From Flavobacterium piscis (GTDB lineage Bacteria > Bacteroidota > Bacteroidia > Flavobacteriales > Flavobacteriaceae): a stretch of 64,000 nt of DNA. Below the pieces are notes generated by a model. It made no database searches. It had not been told where the DNA came from and saw only the letters and a list, made by a program, of their open reading frames with translations. Location: positions 124,001-188,000 of the forward strand of contig NZ_LVEN01000012.1 in NCBI RefSeq assembly GCF_001686925.1, given 5' to 3'. A program made the translations under genes and the position numbers. Below, one piece after another: positions 9,201 to 17,444 of the stretch; positions within the stretch are counted from its first letter, which is position 1; every line of letters begins with the position of its first letter.

Positions 9201-10207
9201 GTACCTTGTCCTGAAGTAATGGATGCTCCCGCCGGAACGGTCCAATTATAAGTCGCTCCTCCAATAGAATTGATCGAATACGTTTTGCCCGTTTCGCTAT
9301 GGTATACTTTTGCATCGCCCAAAACGCCATACGTAAAACTACCGCTGTAAACACGCACATAATCTACTTGTAGTTTTGCAGGAAAGTCAGCCGGAATTGG
9401 CTCTACACCTGCTCCGTTTACACTCGTATAAGGCGTTCCGCCGCTACCAACAGCCAGATTTAAAATAATATAAAACTGTTGATCATTAAAAGGCCATCCC
9501 CCATTTACGGTCGTTTGTGGAGTAGCAGTATGAAATAAATTGCCATCTATAAACCATTTAATGATGTTTGGTCCCCATTCTACCGCATAAACGTGAAATT
9601 CGTTAGATAAATCCGTGGGTGAAGAATAACTTCTTCCGGTATAATGGTAGCCACCTGCGTCATAATGAAGCGTTCCGTCTACAGATTTTGGGCTTCTGTG
9701 TTTGGCTTCCATGATATCAATTTCGCCAGTAAAGGGCCAGTTTGACGTTCCGGCAGGTAACATCCAGAAAGCGGGCCATGCGCCCATTCCGTTAGATAAT
9801 TTCATACGGGCTTCGATTCTTCCGTATTTGATGGCATATTTACCTTCTGTGGTAAGTTTGGCTGACGAATACGGCTGTGACGGAAAGGCAGCATTGGGTT
9901 CGTATTTTGCCTGAATGTTCAAATAACTGTTTGTTCCTTCCTTGACAATGGTGGCCTGATTAGGATCGTAACGCTGGGCTTCGGCATTTCCGAAACCACA
10001 AAGTGACGGACAGCCGTTTCCGGAAATACTTTGCCATTTGGTCGCGTCTACTGTCGTTCCGTTAAATTCATCCGACCAAATTAAGGTGTTGCATTGTGAA
10101 TGAACTTTTAGTAATGGAGATAATGCAAGAACGAGTAACATTAAACACCTTTTTACATTGTAATTGCTTTTCGGTGGTCGGCCGAAAAAAGAGTCTTTTT
10201 GCTTCAT
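6248..10207 (-). CDS. GH16 laminarinase-type glucanase, multimodular, T9SS-secreted
   Basis: A 1319-residue secreted enzyme, far longer than a bare GH16 domain (about 250 residues). The signal peptide ends near residue 38. The GH16 domain (40-290) carries the signature GEIDIMEA with Glu162 as expected nucleophile and Glu167 as acid/base; the extra residue in ExDxxE is typical of laminarinase/beta-1,3(4)-glucanase members. A PKD-like segment (295-370) follows, then three copies of a roughly 160-residue domain (380-541, 553-715, 730-890) that each end in YYFDN(I/L). After these come a DUF1349/concanavalin-like domain (925-1085), an F5/8 type C (CBM32) domain (1095-1222) and a T9SS sorting domain (1245-1319). 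It should be an extracellular beta-1,3-glucanase with several binding modules. The regulator gene upstream points the same way and may control it. Confidence 0.92.
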   Translation of the reverse strand: MKQKDSFFGRPPKSNYNVKRCLMLLVLALSPLLKVHSQCNTLIWSDEFNGTTVDATKWQSISGNGCPSLCGFGNAEAQRYDPNQATIVKEGTNSYLNIQAKYEPNAAFPSQPYSSAKLTTEGKYAIKYGRIEARMKLSNGMGAWPAFWMLPAGTSNWPFTGEIDIMEAKHRSPKSVDGTLHYDAGGYHYTGRSYSSPTDLSNEFHVYAVEWGPNIIKWFIDGNLFHTATPQTTVNGGWPFNDQQFYIILNLAVGSGGTPYTSVNGAGVEPIPADFPAKLQVDYVRVYSGSFTYGVLGDAKVYHSETGKTYSINSIGGATYNWTVPAGASITSGQGTNTITVNWGTTGGDVSVATTVSGCAGNTYKLAVVTEVPLPVERIYEDFQSNRNIVYGLKTGVLTEAVANPSATGINTSALVGKYVRNASELYDVMNIKNVTISNANDYVYGRKKLSFDIYTSAPVGTKISMQLENSLVTTATNFPSGRHSGYKATTTVQNKWETIEFEFEKVIDANTSALSINNVVFLFESNSNTGTTYYFDNLLTRAAPEKPIIATDVLQNYDGINKIIKGTTTGVYSVVANPGANSVNSSANVAKYVRNITEQYDVLFFNTQGTIEDAGLLKSQTNKIMIDVYTTAPIGTVVSLNLENSATSLPANFPTGRNSNYVAITTKQNQWETLTFYYNSSPDPGTSNLAVNQMVILANSGSFTNDTYYFDNIRIGSTKLPDTFTPGVVYEDYQTVHNITFRDAIGTYTANTPNPSASGINTSTNVGKYVRKSTELYDNFSFNTTLNNIGDFKSGTKKFAMDVYTSAPVGSVISWQAESSASIPSNYPVGRHSIYQGVVKQTNTWHTITFTYASAPDASTLDTEVNRFVFLFEPGTNSGNTYYFDNIRAVNLVGAENPPATLPAPWISSDLGAVTPAGEASHASGTFTIKGSGNDIWESSDQFQFVSQPITGDAEIIAKVNSLTNTNTYAKAGVMFRETLTPTSKHAMTDITAAAGVEFLSRDAVSAITTAQTATGTTPKWLRVTRAGNVFTSYKSDNGSTWTPLGTPRTIAMANTIYVGMAVTSHANGTLATGVFSDVIVRNITPPTNNVNLALAKTTLASSEENATYSSAKATDGDAGTRWASSFVNASEWIYVDLGSNYNINRVVLKWEAAFATQYKVQISTDTVFTENETVNTQTASDGGTDDLTVNGTGRYIRVLCTAKSLAPYGYSLFEIEAYGSASTAKKAAVATEETDAASTAFAVYPNPASNYIQLAIPEKLDNKVVTIYDDSGTLLVEKKLNADAKEDVIDVSRLRKGIYILNFKSDQKSWSKKLIKQ

Positions 10208-10507
10208 TTGTTTTTAGGTTATTTGTTAGTAAAGATTATTAACACAATAAATAACTGCTTTGTAAAAAACAGATTGTTATTGTAATAATAATGAGACAAT
10301 ATTAACAAATAAATCAGGCAAGACTTACATTTTACAATACGGTTTGACTACGGTGTTTGTAAAAAAATGTAATAATTAGCCGTCAAAAAGCGTAAATCTA
10401 CTTAGGATTTTACTGATTTTAAAAATTCATTATGTGTTGGTTATAAACCGATCGAAGATGGATTTTAATTGTAGGAATATAAAAGAAAATGCCGTTTGCG
10501 TTTAGTT

Positions 10508-10636
10508 TGTCATTTCGACGGAGGAGACTCGAGCGATAGCGACTGGCGAAGCAAATCTTCGCAAGAAACTCCGTAACAAATGTAGCCCATCTTTGTAGAA
10601 TTACTTGCGGAGATCCCTCGTTCCTCGGGATGACAA
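10508..10636. repeat. Dispersed palindromic element, family A copy 1 (diverged)
   Basis: Begins GTCATTTCGACGGAGGAGAC and ends CTCGTTCCTCGGGATGACAAG, with an internal ATCTTTGTAGAATTAC segment. Better-preserved members of the same family are at 17273-17380, 20977-21075, 24374-24472 and 37506-37608. Confidence 0.7.
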
Positions 10637-10812
10637 GATTGCGGTTATCATTGCGATTAATCTTTAACTTTTAGAATTAATACGTTATAAAATAAAACAT
10701 CTGCACAAATCTGCATCAATCTTTTCAAAATCTGTTTGAAAAAATCAGCCACAGATTAAATAATTATTGTTTCACGCAGATTTGGCAGATTAAGCAGATT
10801 AAATTTGCGCAA

Positions 10813-11163
10813 ATCTGCTTAAATCTTTTTAAAATCTGCGTGAAAAATTTTAGCCACAGATTAAGTGATAAAAAAGATTAAAAAAATCTGCTCGATCTGC
10901 CAAATCTGCGAGAAAAAATGAATTTAGATATCGCTCCGCTGGAGCTTTAATCCGAAGAACGTATATATGAGCTATAAATATTACGCTCCTCCGGAGCTTC
11001 TTTAATGCTTTACTCTGCAAATTGAGCAGATTAAATTTTGATAATCATTTGCGCACATCTGCTTAAATCTTTTTAAAATCTGCGTGAAAAATTTTAGCCA
11101 CAGATTAAGGGATAAAAAAGATTAAAAAAATCTGCTCGATCTGTCAAATCTGCGAGAAAAAAT
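10813..11163. repeat. Near-identical 107-bp direct repeat pair
   Basis: Copy 1 is 10813-10919 and copy 2 is 11057-11163. I count only two differences in 107 bases, so the duplication is recent. Each copy is itself a set of short inverted units (AAATCTGC and GCAGATT). The 137-base spacer contains a CTCCGCTGGAGC palindrome and CTCCTCCGGAGC. Further degenerate AATCTGCTTAAATC units run from about 10700. The whole gap 10208-11171 (964 bases) shows no gene. Confidence 0.85.
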
Positions 11164-11171
11164 AAACACAT

Positions 11172-14099
11172 TTAAAAATTCAAAATAAACTCTGTAATAT
11201 TTGCTTCTGATGATAGCTGTAATTTTTTACGAATACGATATCTCGTGTCTTCAACTCCTCGAACAGAAATTCCCAAAAGCGGTGCAATTTCTTTGGTATT
11301 AAAATTCATTCGCAAATACGCACACAATCGCATATCACGCGGAGTTAGTTCCGGGAAACTACTTTTCAATCGTTGCATGAAATTATCGTGCAGCTGATTA
11401 AAAATTTCTTCAAACTCGTTCCAGTGCTGATCTCCTTGTAATTCGTGATCAATGATTCGGTTGATTTTCTTTAGTAAACCAAAATTGGTATTAAAATCGT
11501 TGTTCTTATCAATCTGACCAATAAGCTCTTTTATAGAAAGTAAAATTTCATTTAAATGAATCAAATTCACCGTATTCGAAGCTACTTTGGCATTTTTGAG
11601 ATTAATCGTTGTTTCAAGATTCTCCTTCATAATCGCCATGTTTTCCTGTTCTAACGCCAGTTTTTGCTCGTTTAATTCGGCGCGATTTCGGAGCAATTCC
11701 TTTTCCTGATTCAGGATTAATTGTTCGCGTTCGCGTTCAGCCAGATTTTTTTGGTATTTGATAATCGTATAAATCAAAACGCCAAACAATATCAAATATA
11801 AAATATAAGCCCAGTTTGTTCTGTACCATGGTGGCAGAATTTCAAATTTAAAAACAGCTTCTTCACTGACAACATCATAAATATTTTTTGCCCTTACGTG
11901 AAAAATATATTCGTTCTCCGGTAAATTGGTATATTCTTTTTCCGTCTGAAGATTCCAGTCTGACCATTTAGGTTCAAAACCTTCCAGCCAATATTCGTAT
12001 TTAGTTGCATCAGCTTCATCATAGCAAAGTGATGCAAACGAAAAGTGCAAAGCGTTATTCGAATACGATAAAACAGGCGAAAATGTATTTGCCGATTCTA
12101 TATTAGTTGGAAGTACATCGTATCTGCTGGAAAACAACAAACTGTCTTTAGGAAAAATACATTTAACCTCAGAAATTATCGCTTTGTAATTCGATTGATA
12201 TTTCTTGTTTTTGGTGGTGTTGTAATGAATTAAACCCTCTTGTGTTCCAAAAAACACATCTCCGTTTGCAGTGGTCTGAATATTCTCGAAACCCGGAATG
12301 TATAAGTATCTCAGTTTCCGAAAAGGCAATTCTTCGATAGTGAAACCTCCATCTGCTTTCTGATTCATTTTTCCCGTATTCTCTCCAGAAATATACCAGA
12401 TATTGTTTTGAGGATCTTCTTTAAGCAACCGAATATGACTTTTCATTCCCAGATATTTTTTGAAAATAGCATCAGGAATCATTTTCTTTGAATGAGTATC
12501 TTGTTTGTAAACGCCTTTTGTTGTTCCAAAAAGAATCTGGTTCTTAATTTTGAAATTATTTAAAAACAAACTCGACGGAAAACCATTCTTACCATTATAA
12601 AATTCAATGTTCGAAATAGCATCAAATGTTTTATTCAATCTCATTTTGAAGATTCCTTTGTAACCATGCGCGATCCAAATATTCTCATCCTTATCGGTTA
12701 CAATTACCCTACTGCTTTCTTCAAAATCTTTTATTTTATGCTGATACACCCAGGAATTATTGATCTGTTTTAATAAATACAAACCGTTATAACCGCCAAC
12801 AAGCAATAAATCAGTATGATTCGGAATAAGAACACCTTGCCAGGCGCCATCTGTTCTGGCTAACAATTGTGCCGAATTACCTTTGATTTCAAAAACTCCA
12901 TTTTTCTCAAAAGCCAAAAGTGAGTTTCCAAAAATACCAATATTCCACACGTTTTCAGACATTCCTGATATATGCTGAAAGTGAACATTCTCATGCTGGC
13001 CATTTTTGTAAGCATTCCAATCCAGCCAAAAAACGCCATTATCAGTAGCGATATAGAGTTTGTTTTGATAAATCTGACTGCAATATATTTTGGTTTCTGA
13101 GTTGGACGTGTCCAGTATTTTTGATAACGGCGACGTGATCTGAATCATCGAAATACCATCTTTCAAAGTAACCCATAAATTACCTTCCCTATCCATTTTA
13201 AGATTGGTAACGTAATCGTTTTGCAAACCTGTCTGTTTATTAATATGCTGAATTAAATCTCCTTTACTATCAATAACTATCAATCCGTTTTGACGAGTTC
13301 CAATTCCGAAATAGCCATCAGAAAGCAAAATCCCTGTTGAGATCTGATTCTGTTTCAATACATTATCCGCTTCAGTCACAAAAGGTTTTACGTGATTATT
13401 TTTGTAGAGAAATAAACCTTTCTTTTGTGTCAGGATGATCAAACCTTCATTGGTTTCAAAGATTTTCCTGATCTTCATCCCGATAAATTCTTTACTGTTC
13501 GGAATTTCAATCAAAACATCATTTTCTAATTTCAGCAAACCTTTTACATTGTCTGAAACATAGATTTCTTTGCCAACTTCAAAAAATTCATCAAACTTGG
13601 CCTCAGATCGTATTACTTTGATTTTATTATTCTTATAAATAAAAAGTTCTTCATTCGAGAAAAAAATTACTTCTTTATGGCGAATAACCGTATGCAACAC
13701 ATCACCAAAATTTCTGGCAGACTCCAGAAGTAATTTCACTAAAGAAGTATATTTATATTGCCCGTTTGGTAATTGAACAGTATAACCAAATTCGCCCTGA
13801 GCACCAACATACATTTTATCATTTTTATCGATCGCAAGAGAACGAACCATACTTTTATTTTCCGGCTGTGCCACAATACTCCATCTCACGCCATCAAATT
13901 GCATAATACCAAAATGATTCGCAAAAAACATCATGCCTTTAGAATCCTGCAAAACATCCCAGTTTTCTGAAGCGGCTTTATAAGTTTTAGGATTATAGTT
14001 GGTGATAAAAGGAACTCCAATTTTCTTAATTTGGGCATTAACAATTGGATACAAAAGGGATATCCATAGAACTAAAATTCTAAGTAAAAATTTTGTCAT
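11172..14099 (-). CDS. Propeller sensor / triple-tyrosine / LuxR-type transcriptional regulator
   Basis: A 975-residue membrane-anchored regulator. The signal peptide is at 1-22. About residues 25-690 form repeated propeller blades, with weak units such as EGNLWVTLKDG and ENIWIAHGYKG. A triple-tyrosine (Y_Y_Y) domain follows (ENEYIFHVRAKN), then a transmembrane helix (WAYILYLILFGVLIYTII), a charged coiled coil (EREREQLILNQEKELLRNR) and a C-terminal LuxR-type helix-turn-helix (LTPRDMRLCAYL...LGISVRGVEDTRYRIRKKL). It has the sensor half of a SusR or hybrid sensor but no kinase or receiver, so it should transmit a periplasmic glycan signal directly to a DNA-binding domain. It probably controls the adjacent GH16/GH64/GH18 genes on the same strand; that link is inference from position. 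Confidence 0.88.
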   Translation of the reverse strand: MTKFLLRILVLWISLLYPIVNAQIKKIGVPFITNYNPKTYKAASENWDVLQDSKGMMFFANHFGIMQFDGVRWSIVAQPENKSMVRSLAIDKNDKMYVGAQGEFGYTVQLPNGQYKYTSLVKLLLESARNFGDVLHTVIRHKEVIFFSNEELFIYKNNKIKVIRSEAKFDEFFEVGKEIYVSDNVKGLLKLENDVLIEIPNSKEFIGMKIRKIFETNEGLIILTQKKGLFLYKNNHVKPFVTEADNVLKQNQISTGILLSDGYFGIGTRQNGLIVIDSKGDLIQHINKQTGLQNDYVTNLKMDREGNLWVTLKDGISMIQITSPLSKILDTSNSETKIYCSQIYQNKLYIATDNGVFWLDWNAYKNGQHENVHFQHISGMSENVWNIGIFGNSLLAFEKNGVFEIKGNSAQLLARTDGAWQGVLIPNHTDLLLVGGYNGLYLLKQINNSWVYQHKIKDFEESSRVIVTDKDENIWIAHGYKGIFKMRLNKTFDAISNIEFYNGKNGFPSSLFLNNFKIKNQILFGTTKGVYKQDTHSKKMIPDAIFKKYLGMKSHIRLLKEDPQNNIWYISGENTGKMNQKADGGFTIEELPFRKLRYLYIPGFENIQTTANGDVFFGTQEGLIHYNTTKNKKYQSNYKAIISEVKCIFPKDSLLFSSRYDVLPTNIESANTFSPVLSYSNNALHFSFASLCYDEADATKYEYWLEGFEPKWSDWNLQTEKEYTNLPENEYIFHVRAKNIYDVVSEEAVFKFEILPPWYRTNWAYILYLILFGVLIYTIIKYQKNLAEREREQLILNQEKELLRNRAELNEQKLALEQENMAIMKENLETTINLKNAKVASNTVNLIHLNEILLSIKELIGQIDKNNDFNTNFGLLKKINRIIDHELQGDQHWNEFEEIFNQLHDNFMQRLKSSFPELTPRDMRLCAYLRMNFNTKEIAPLLGISVRGVEDTRYRIRKKLQLSSEANITEFILNF

Positions 14100-14362
14100 T
14101 TTGTTTCGGTCTGTAGGTTAGTTCGTAGCTTTTTAAGAGCTACAGTCTCAAAAACACCCCTTTGGGAAAAGGCATTTTTAAGCAAAAAAGACATTCTTAT
14201 TACTACTCTTAAAATTATAATTTGATAATTAAAAGCCTCAGAAAAAATGAATCTCTATAATCAAATATATAAAAATTTATTTTAATGTAACAAATTACAT
14301 TTTAATTAAAGAATTTGGTAATGAGAAAATTAGATTATTATATAATGCTTAAAAATGCGAAA

Positions 14363-14395
14363 AGCTTTGTCAAAGTTTAAAACTTTGACAAAGCT
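14363..14395 (-). terminator. Long hairpin, likely terminator of the HAD gene
   Basis: AGCTTTGTCAAAGTTT (14363-14378) is followed almost directly by its reverse complement ending at 14395. On the minus strand the stem is followed by TTTTCGCATTTTT. The rest of the gap 14100-14442 is AT-rich and contains a short GTAGCT/AGCTAC hairpin near 14126 and CTGAAACTTGAAACCTGAAA simple repeats next to the HAD stop. Confidence 0.6.
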
Positions 14396-14442
14396 AATAC
14401 CTTAAAAGTAGCAGAAACCTGAAACTTGAAACCTGAAACTTT

Positions 14443-15075
14443 TTAATACAAAAAAGCTAACTCCTCATAAGAATGAAAAAGCTCCGCGCCTTCTTTTTCT
14501 AGGTCTTCATTGTTATAACCATTGGCAAAACCATACACTTTGAATCCACCGCTAATTCCGGCAATTACTCCGGCTTTGCTGTCTTCGATTACGATGCAAT
14601 CTTTAACATCAAATCCCATTTCTTTTGCAGCGTGCAGAAAAATTTCGGGATCTGGTTTCCAGCTATTAATCTGGTATGAACTGAATATTTTATGTTCGAA
14701 TTTATCTAATAAACCTGCCACTTCAAGATTCAGTCTGATTTTATCAACCGGACCGCTTGAAGCTACACAATAAGGGATTTTTAATTTATTAAGAAAATCA
14801 ACGATGCCTTCCATTGGCTTTACCTGCGTTTTGAAAGCTTCAAAACTTTTCTCACGATAATCTGCTTCAAAAGTATCGGGAAGTTTTTTCCCAATAGCAT
14901 TCTCAATATACAGGAAACATTCTTTTAATTTACGACCGTTAAAATCGCGATATGCATCTTCCAGTTTCATCTTAAAACCATATTCTGCTGCCATTTCAAG
15001 CATAATTCCGTTACCAATTTTTTCAGTATCTACAAGAACTCCGTCACAATCGAAAATAATACATTTAACTTCCAT
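14443..15075 (-). CDS. HAD-family hydrolase, beta-phosphoglucomutase-like
   Basis: A 210-residue cytoplasmic protein. Motif I is IIFDCDGVLVDTE near the N-terminus, where the first Asp is the nucleophile and the second the general acid/base. The cap follows, then motif II (CVASSGP), motif III lysine (SWKPDPEIF) and motif IV (CIVIEDSKAGV). The size and cap type fit the beta-phosphoglucomutase/phosphatase subfamily. Substrates in this subfamily vary widely, from sugar phosphates to nucleotides, and cannot be read from the sequence. The gene lies 79 bases after the NUDIX gene on the same strand and may be co-transcribed with it. It has no evident tie to the carbohydrate genes. Confidence 0.9.
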   Translation of the reverse strand: MEVKCIIFDCDGVLVDTEKIGNGIMLEMAAEYGFKMKLEDAYRDFNGRKLKECFLYIENAIGKKLPDTFEADYREKSFEAFKTQVKPMEGIVDFLNKLKIPYCVASSGPVDKIRLNLEVAGLLDKFEHKIFSSYQINSWKPDPEIFLHAAKEMGFDVKDCIVIEDSKAGVIAGISGGFKVYGFANGYNNEDLEKEGAELFHSYEELAFLY

Positions 15076-15154
15076 ATTCTTTATTTACATTTTTAATTAT
15101 TCGGCTCGACCGAAAATGTAAATTACAAAATTATTCTGTAAAGTAAGGCTATTT

Positions 15155-15631
15155 TTAGAGCGAAGAAGATATTTTAGAGATGATCTGAACAATAAAATCA
15201 GCCTGTGCGGGATTTATTTTTTTCAAAGCGTGTTCGGTTTGAAACCATTCGGCTCTGTCAACTTCCGGAAAAGATTGTTGTTTTCCTGATTTTGGAGGCC
15301 ATTCCATTTCAAATTCATTGCTTTTTATGAGAGTTGCATCAATATCAAATTCTAATGCCCAGGCAAAAATCGTTTTACCTGATTTTAATTTTACTGAGTC
15401 AAGTTCAATAAAATCGCTTTCTGATTCACTTTCTAATTTAAAACCAGTTTCTTCGTAAAACTCGCGTTTTGCAGCATCAAGCGGGTTTTCATCATTGGTG
15501 AATTCGCCCTTTGGAATCGACCAGCTCTCCAGGTCTTTATTTTTCCAGAATGGACCACCGGGATGAACCAGGAAAAAGAATACGGTTTTGTCTACAAATT
15601 TAAAAAGTAATAGGCCGGCACTTTGTTTCAT
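15155..15631 (-). CDS. NUDIX hydrolase
   Basis: A 158-residue cytoplasmic protein with a complete Nudix box (G-x5-E-x7-REFYEETGF) at about residues 42-64, which binds the divalent metal and the diphosphate. The N-terminal motif KQSAGLLLFKF and PGGPFWKNKD resemble the group of small Nudix proteins related to diadenosine polyphosphate hydrolases, which clean up damaged or signalling nucleotides. The exact substrate is not determinable. It is upstream of the HAD gene on the same strand, a pairing that suits general nucleotide/phosphate housekeeping. Confidence 0.88.
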   Translation of the reverse strand: MKQSAGLLLFKFVDKTVFFFLVHPGGPFWKNKDLESWSIPKGEFTNDENPLDAAKREFYEETGFKLESESESDFIELDSVKLKSGKTIFAWALEFDIDATLIKSNEFEMEWPPKSGKQQSFPEVDRAEWFQTEHALKKINPAQADFIVQIISKISSSL

Positions 15632-15690
15632 GGTGTTTTATTAATTTAGATATCTAAATATACTAATTAACCCATTGGTTATAATAATTT

Positions 15691-15830
15691 TTAACACATA
15701 GAGTCATAGAATTACTGAACTCAAAAAAGGCTTTTTACTTGCATCAACCCACATAGCATGTGTGAGAAACGTGTTTCTTTTTGATTTGCTTTTTCAAAAT
15801 CATAAAAATCTAGGTCTCTATGTGTTTAAA
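15691..15830. repeat. Dispersed palindromic element, family B copy 2
   Basis: Starts TTAACACATAGAGTCATAG and ends TCTCTATGTGTTTAAA, with the same inverted ends and length as the copy at 6031-6170. It fills much of the 320-base gap 15632-15951 between the divergent NUDIX and DUF4861 genes. The remaining bases up to the TTG start are AT-rich with no clear promoter match. Confidence 0.78.
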
Positions 15831-15951
15831 ATAATCCCATAACCCAAATTCTGCACATATTTACCCCAATTCTGTATTTTTAATCAATTATCTATTTGTA
15901 ATTTTATCATTCTTAGAATGTCACTTTACAAACATTAAAAAAATAACCACT

Positions 15952-17121
15952 TTGAAAAAGCCTGTTTTATTTCTCGCAATTCTGGCAAGTAGTATTGCCG
16001 TTCATGCTCAAAACAAAATTATTACTGTCACCAATTCCCTTCCAATAGATCGTGAATTCGAAACCATTGAACTGACCAAAAAATCCCTTGGATTAGCAAC
16101 TTCAGTTAAACTGGAAAATTATGCTGTAAAAGAAGCTGGTACAAATACTTTTTTAACTACACAATCTATCGACAATGATGGCGACGGAATAACAGATGTA
16201 TTGTTATTTCAGCCTAAAATAAAAGCTTCATCACAGCAAGATTTTGAAGTTTTGGTTGCCGAAAATCCATCAAAAGAAACTACAATTAGTTGTTATTCGA
16301 GATTTGTTCCGGAACGAACAGACGATTATGCATGGGAAAACAATAAAGTCGCCTTTAGAACGTATGGTCCGGTAGCTCAAAAAATGGTCGAAGACAAAAT
16401 TGCGGGCGGAACTTTAACCAGCGGAATTGATGCCTGGCTAAAAAGAGTCGATTACCCAATTATCAACAAATGGTATGAAAAAGCTACTAACGGAACCGGA
16501 ACGTATCATAAAGATACTGGTGAAGGTTTAGATAATTTTCATGTAGGTGACAGTCGTGGTGTAGGCGGAATTGCCGTTAAGGTCGATGATCAATACTATT
16601 TTTCTAAGAATTTCATTAGCTGGAAAACCATCACAACGGGACCTATCAGAACAAGTTTTATCCTGACTTATGCCGATTGGGATGCAAAAGGCAACAAAAT
16701 AACCGAGTCAAAATTAATCAGTCTGGATTACGGAAGTTACCTTTCTCGTTTTGAAATCAATATTACCGGAACAAAATCTATCGCCGCAGGATTAACGCTT
16801 CATGACAAAAAAGGTACTACGGGAACCAACATAAAAGAAGGCTGGTTAAGCCATTGGGAACCTATCGACGATTCTGAAATTGGAACCGGAATTGTAGCTC
16901 CAAAAAATACTTTAACGAGTTTTGATAATCATATTACCGAAGATAAAGATTTAAGTAATCTATACGGAAACATTGAGGTAAAGAACAATAAAGCAATCTA
17001 TTATGTTGGTTTTGGCTGGAAAAAAGGAAGTCCGTTTCAAACTCAAAAACAATGGGAAACGTATTTGAGTTCGTTTGCTAAAAAAATAAATACACCGTTG
17101 GTGGTTAAAGTGAAGAAATAG
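15952..17121 (+). CDS. DUF4861 family secreted protein, TTG start
   Basis: A 389-residue protein with a signal peptide (KKPVLFLAILASSIAVHAQ). The body matches the DUF4861 family as I remember it (ITVTNSLPIDREFETIEL; the central DNDGDGITDVLLFQ; GWLSHWEP; the C-terminal KQWETYL). This family is common in Bacteroidota polysaccharide loci that also carry GH88/GH105 enzymes and is suspected to act on uronic-acid oligosaccharides; the activity is not established here. No ATG precedes the signal peptide in frame, so the TTG at 15952 is the best start. The DNDGDG segment could bind calcium. It points toward, and is convergent with, the LacI regulator gene and probably belongs to the uronate locus downstream. 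Confidence 0.8.
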   Translation: MKKPVLFLAILASSIAVHAQNKIITVTNSLPIDREFETIELTKKSLGLATSVKLENYAVKEAGTNTFLTTQSIDNDGDGITDVLLFQPKIKASSQQDFEVLVAENPSKETTISCYSRFVPERTDDYAWENNKVAFRTYGPVAQKMVEDKIAGGTLTSGIDAWLKRVDYPIINKWYEKATNGTGTYHKDTGEGLDNFHVGDSRGVGGIAVKVDDQYYFSKNFISWKTITTGPIRTSFILTYADWDAKGNKITESKLISLDYGSYLSRFEINITGTKSIAAGLTLHDKKGTTGTNIKEGWLSHWEPIDDSEIGTGIVAPKNTLTSFDNHITEDKDLSNLYGNIEVKNNKAIYYVGFGWKKGSPFQTQKQWETYLSSFAKKINTPLVVKVKK

Positions 17122-17211
17122 TTTTTTATTGACCACGGATTTGACGGGTTTTAACTGGTTTTCGCGGATTTTATACTACTCGCAATCCTCTTATCCTGAC
17201 AAACTTTTCGC

Positions 17212-17253
17212 TAAAAAACAAACCCTACAGATTTTAAAACCTGTAGGGTTTGT
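17212..17253 (-). terminator. Terminator of the LacI regulator gene
   Basis: ACAAACCCTACAG (17218-17230) pairs exactly with CTGTAGGGTTTGT (17241-17253); reading on the minus strand the stem runs into TTTTTT. It is about 190 bases beyond the LacI stop codon. Confidence 0.65.
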
Positions 17254-17272
17254 TCGTTTAGATTTACACCTA

Positions 17273-17380
17273 ATCTTGTCATCCTGACGGAGGAAGCATC
17301 ACACTCGAAACTCCTCAAAGAAAATCGCCAATCTTTGTCGAATCACTAGTGTGATCCTTCCTCCGTCAGGATGACAAGAT
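17273..17380. repeat. Family A palindrome, best-preserved copy
   Basis: The two ends (AATCTTGTCATCCTGACGGA... and ...CAGGATGACAAGATT) are reverse complements over about 34 bases with one mismatch. The loop contains AAAATCGCCAATCTTTGTCGA, which recurs in inverted form in the other copies. Confidence 0.85.
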
Positions 17381-17444
17381 TGCGAATAAAAAATAAAAAT
17401 CCGTGAAAACCAGTTAAAACCCGCCAAACCCGTGTACCAAAATT

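Larger units (their letters stand above)
17141..17434. repeat. Outer inverted repeat enclosing a family A palindrome
   Basis: A roughly 38-base arm at 17141-17178 (CACGGATTTGACGGG...) matches the reverse complement of 17397-17434 with three mismatches. Between the arms are the terminator hairpin at 17212-17253 and the family A palindrome at 17273-17380, giving three nested or stacked foldback structures in the 323-base gap between convergent genes. Confidence 0.8.
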
